Of a DNA stretch of 64,000 bases, positions 61,172-64,000 are shown piece after piece. The position numbers were made by a program, and so were the translations under genes. The stretch is from Xanthomonas pisi DSM 18956 (GTDB lineage Bacteria; Pseudomonadota; Gammaproteobacteria; Xanthomonadales; Xanthomonadaceae). The notes below the pieces were generated by a model that made no database searches, was not told the DNA's origin, and worked only from the letters and a program-made list of their open reading frames with translations. The stretch's first letter is position 1; every line of letters begins with the position of its first letter. The stretch spans positions 1 to 64,000 of the forward strand of contig NZ_JPLE01000012.1 in NCBI RefSeq assembly GCF_001010415.1, in the 5' to 3' direction.

Positions 61172-62548
61172 ATGGCTATCGATTCAAAAACAGTCGGTTC
61201 AACGACGGTTCCGCGCAGGCGCTACCTGATCTTGCTGATGCTGTTCGTGGTGACCACGATCAACTATGCCGATCGCGCCACCTTGTCCATCGCCGGCTCC
61301 GCGGTCCAGGATGCGCTGGGCATCGATGCGCTGCAGATGGGCTTCATTTTTTCTGCGTTCGGTTGGGCGTATGTGGCCGGGCAGATTCCCGGCGGCTGGT
61401 TGCTCGACCGCTTTGGCTCGCGGCGCGTATACGGCCTGTCGTTGCTGATCTGGTCGTTGTTCACCGCGCTGCAGGGCTTTATCGACTGGGTGCCGGTGAC
61501 CTGGGCGGTCACCACGTTGTTCGTGCTGCGCTTTCTGGTCGGCATTGCCGAAGCGCCGTCGTTCCCGGGCAATAGCCGCATCGTGGCGGCCTGGTTTCCC
61601 ACTGCAGAGCGCGGCCTGGCTGCGTCGATCTTCAATTCCGCGCAGTACTTCGCCACGGTGGCGTTCGCGCCGTTGATGGGCTGGCTGGTGCACGCCTGGG
61701 GCTGGGAGCATGTGTTTTTGGTGATGGGCGCGGCGGGCGTGTTGCTGGCGCTGGTGTGGCGCAAGACCATCTATGCCCCGCGCGAACATCCGCGCCTGAG
61801 CGCGCAGGAGCTGGACTACATCCAGCGCAACGGCGCGCTGGTGGACATGGAGCAGGGCAACACGCCCGGTCGCCAGCCCAAGGGCACGCAATGGCATTAC
61901 GCCAAGCAGTTGTTGTGCAACCGCATGTTGCTGGGCGTGTACATCGGCCAGTACTGCATCACCACGCTGACGTATTTCTTCCTGACCTGGTTTCCGGTGT
62001 ACCTGGTCAAGGAGCGCGGCATGTCGATCCTGGAAGCGGGCTTTGTGGCGTCGTTGCCGGCGGTGTGCGGGTTCATCGGCGGCGTGCTGGGTGGCTATGT
62101 GTCCGACCGCATGGTGCGGCGGGGCTACTCGCTCACCGTCTCGCGCAAGACGCCCATTGTGATCGGCATGCTGATGTCGGTGACGATGATCGGCTGCAAC
62201 TACGTGCAGGCCGAATGGATGGTGGTCGGGCTGATGGCGCTGGCCTTCTTCGGCAAGGGCATCGGCGCACTCGGCTGGGCGGTGGTGGCCGACACCTCGC
62301 CCAAGGAAATCGCCGGCCTGTCCGGTGGCCTGTTCAATACCTTCGGCAATATCGCCGGCATCACCACGCCGATCGTCATCGGCTACATCGTGTCCACCAC
62401 CGGCACCTTCGAGTGGGCCTTGGTCTTCGTCGGGTTCAACGCATTACTGGCGGTGGTGTCCTACCTGGTGATCGTGGGCGAAATCAAGCGCGTGCAACTC
62501 AAGGCGCCGCCCGGCGGCCCGTCGCTGCCGCTGCCCGCACTGCGTTGA
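61172..62548 (+). CDS. GudP-like glucarate MFS transporter
   Basis: A 458-residue major-facilitator permease with 12 predicted helices. The anion:cation symporter signature is [17 protein letters not shown] near helix 1, then [25 protein letters not shown] and [22 protein letters not shown]. It imports D-glucarate/galactarate with protons across the inner membrane. Start 61172 is preferred over 61169 since GAGG lies seven bases upstream. Confidence 0.9.
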   Translation: MAIDSKTVGSTTVPRRRYLILLMLFVVTTINYADRATLSIAGSAVQDALGIDALQMGFIFSAFGWAYVAGQIPGGWLLDRFGSRRVYGLSLLIWSLFTALQGFIDWVPVTWAVTTLFVLRFLVGIAEAPSFPGNSRIVAAWFPTAERGLAASIFNSAQYFATVAFAPLMGWLVHAWGWEHVFLVMGAAGVLLALVWRKTIYAPREHPRLSAQELDYIQRNGALVDMEQGNTPGRQPKGTQWHYAKQLLCNRMLLGVYIGQYCITTLTYFFLTWFPVYLVKERGMSILEAGFVASLPAVCGFIGGVLGGYVSDRMVRRGYSLTVSRKTPIVIGMLMSVTMIGCNYVQAEWMVVGLMALAFFGKGIGALGWAVVADTSPKEIAGLSGGLFNTFGNIAGITTPIVIGYIVSTTGTFEWALVFVGFNALLAVVSYLVIVGEIKRVQLKAPPGGPSLPLPALR

Positions 62549-62567
62549 CCGTCTTCGGAGAATCCTC

Positions 62568-63923
62568 ATGAATATCCAACCATCACCTGCAGGCATCGGC
62601 ACCACGCCGCGCATCACCGACATCCGCGTGGTGCCCGTCGCCGGGCAGGACAGCATGCTGCTGAATCTCAGTGGCGCGCATGCGCCGTACTTCACCCGCA
62701 ACGTGCTGGTGCTGCGCGATTCGTCCGGGCGCACCGGCGTGGGCGAAGTGCCTGGCGGTGCGGCCATCGCCGGCTTGCTGCAGGAGGCTGCGCCGCTCAT
62801 TCGCGACCGCTCCATCGCCGAGTATCAGCGCATCCTCAATCAGGTGCGCACTGCCTTTGCCGACCGCGACAGCGCCGGCCGTGGCCTGCAGACCTTCGAT
62901 CTGCGTATCACCATCCATGCGGTGACGGCCATCGAATCAGCGTTGCTGGATCTGCTCGGGCAATTCCTCGATCAGCCTGTCGCCGCCTTGCTCGGCGAAG
63001 GCCAGCAACGCAGCGCCGTGGATGTGCTGGGCTATCTGTTTTTCATCGGCGACCGGCGCAAGACGGCGTTCGACTATCGCGACGGCAGCGGTGCCCGCGA
63101 TGACTGGGAGGCGGTGCGCGACCAGGAAGCCTTGACGCCGGCAGCGGTGGTGCGCCTGGCCGAAGCGGCCTACGAAAGATACGGCTTCCGCGATTTCAAG
63201 CTCAAGGGCGGCGTGCTGCGCGGCGAAGACGAAATCGAAGCCATTGTCGCGTTGCACGCGCGCTTTCCGCAGGCGCGCATCACCCTCGACCCCAATGGCG
63301 CGTGGTCGCTGGATCAGGCCATCGCCCTGTGCCGCGACATGCACGGGGTGATGGCCTATGCCGAAGACCCGTGCGGTGCGCAGGATGGGTATTCCGGGCG
63401 CGAGATCATGGCCGAATTCCGTCGCGCCACCGGCTTGCCGACCGCCACCAACATGATCGCCACCGACTGGCGGCAGATGGGCCACGCCATCCAGTTGCAG
63501 TCGGTGGATATCCCGCTGGCCGACCCGCATTTCTGGACGTTGCAGGGCTCGGTACGCGTGGCGCAACTGTGCCGCGACTGGGGCCTGACCTGGGGCTCGC
63601 ATTCCAACAACCATTTCGATATTTCGCTGGCGATGTTCACCCATGTCGCAGCCGCGGCGCCTGGGCAGGTGACCGCGATCGACACACACTGGATCTGGCA
63701 GGACGGCCAACGCCTGACCCACGACCCATTGCAGATCGTCGGCGGCCAGATCCAGGTGCCGGCAAAGCCGGGCCTGGGTGTGGAGCTGGACATGGACGCG
63801 CTGGAGGCCGCGCATCGCACCTATCAAAGCCTGAGCCTGGGCGCGCGCGACGATGCCGCCGCCATGCAGGCGCTGATCCCCAACTGGACCTTCGACAACA
63901 AGCGGCCCTGTCTGGTGCGCTGA
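62568..63923 (+). CDS. gudD: Glucarate dehydratase
   Basis: A 451-residue enolase-superfamily enzyme dehydrating D-glucarate to 5-keto-4-deoxyglucarate, the KdgD substrate. The catalytic KxK is in FRDFKLKGG (K211, K213), metal ligands in ITLDPNGAW and YAEDPCG, and the His-Asp dyad in [15 protein letters not shown]. Full length. 19 bp after the transporter stop. Confidence 0.95.
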   Translation: MNIQPSPAGIGTTPRITDIRVVPVAGQDSMLLNLSGAHAPYFTRNVLVLRDSSGRTGVGEVPGGAAIAGLLQEAAPLIRDRSIAEYQRILNQVRTAFADRDSAGRGLQTFDLRITIHAVTAIESALLDLLGQFLDQPVAALLGEGQQRSAVDVLGYLFFIGDRRKTAFDYRDGSGARDDWEAVRDQEALTPAAVVRLAEAAYERYGFRDFKLKGGVLRGEDEIEAIVALHARFPQARITLDPNGAWSLDQAIALCRDMHGVMAYAEDPCGAQDGYSGREIMAEFRRATGLPTATNMIATDWRQMGHAIQLQSVDIPLADPHFWTLQGSVRVAQLCRDWGLTWGSHSNNHFDISLAMFTHVAAAAPGQVTAIDTHWIWQDGQRLTHDPLQIVGGQIQVPAKPGLGVELDMDALEAAHRTYQSLSLGARDDAAAMQALIPNWTFDNKRPCLVR

Positions 63924-63963
63924 AGCGCCCTCATGCCTGCCGCCGGAGCGCCGGCAGCAGCGC

Positions 63964-64000
63964 ATGACCGCCAGTTCACCGCAGGTGGAGAACCGAGCAA
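63964..64000 (+). CDS. Possible 5' end of a further gene, cut by window edge
   Basis: An ATG at 63964 opens MTASSPQVENRA, in frame to the window edge, 40 bp after gudD and co-directional with the glucarate operon. Too short to identify. Confidence 0.2.
   Translation, partial: MTASSPQVENRA

Overview
The window is high-GC chromosomal DNA from a Xanthomonadaceae bacterium, most probably a Xanthomonas. This rests on gene content (an orphan XVIPCD type IV secretion-effector domain, two large TonB-dependent receptors, a DedA/PAP2/LssY fusion), on typical Xanthomonas intergenic repeats (inverted arms built from GGGATTC/GAATCCC units, and a ~195-bp element bounded by CCCTCA...TGAGGG), and on core gammaproteobacterial synteny. 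The species cannot be fixed from the sequence alone. There is no CRISPR array, rRNA, intact insertion sequence or convincing tRNA.

Layout. 0.2-6.4 kb: a membrane phosphatase-like fusion, a small protein kinase-like gene, an HSDL2-like SDR, a glycosyltransferase and a DUF3829 lipoprotein. 6.4-8.06 kb: a small, apparently acquired GntR/OsmC divergent pair sharing a perfect 22-bp palindrome, next to the wreck of a voltage-gated K+ channel gene. 8.1-10.6 kb: argD, a double copy of a Xanthomonas repeat, a HAD hydrolase. 11.0-17.8 kb: a co-directional cluster of seven exported or outer-membrane proteins: TonB receptor, Tat-exported flavin amine oxidase, cytochrome c, secreted RidA, Tat-exported PLP aminotransferase and azurin, followed convergently by a MalT/LuxR-type regulator. 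I regard this as the most interesting system in the window: an apparent periplasmic amine/imine-converting route with its own electron carriers. 21.2-27.2 kb: hemL, an Oar-like TonB receptor, thiE and rubredoxin. 27.3-34.3 kb: SirB1, DUF192, rpiA, EVE, 5-formyl-THF cyclo-ligase, 6S RNA, zapA, TIGR02449, UPF0149 and pepP, a classic gammaproteobacterial neighbourhood. 34.5-42.2 kb: XVIPCD protein, pepQ, and a tight minus-strand run rph-VOC-rdgB-hemW-DUF1631-PilZ. 42.3-44.6 kb: yicC, gmk, rpoZ. 44.8-54.8 kb: a minus-strand polyol-utilisation cluster (SorC regulator, binding protein, OprB porin, two permeases, ATPase, polyol dehydrogenase, FGGY kinase, HAD phosphatase) that separates rpoZ from spoT. 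55.0-57.2 kb: spoT. 57.4-63.9 kb: a LysR regulator divergent from a D-glucarate catabolic operon (KdgD, alpha-ketoglutarate semialdehyde dehydrogenase, GudP-like transporter, GudD) that converts glucarate to alpha-ketoglutarate.

How the parts work together. Two complete carbon-source modules are present, each with uptake, dedicated enzymes and a local regulator, and each has candidate operators visible in its upstream DNA. The periplasmic redox cluster resembles in logic the exported tailoring enzymes of siderophore pathways (a Tat-exported PLP enzyme acting in the periplasm next to a TonB receptor), but its substrate cannot be read from the sequence. Function calls are from motif and family recognition only; no database search was run.
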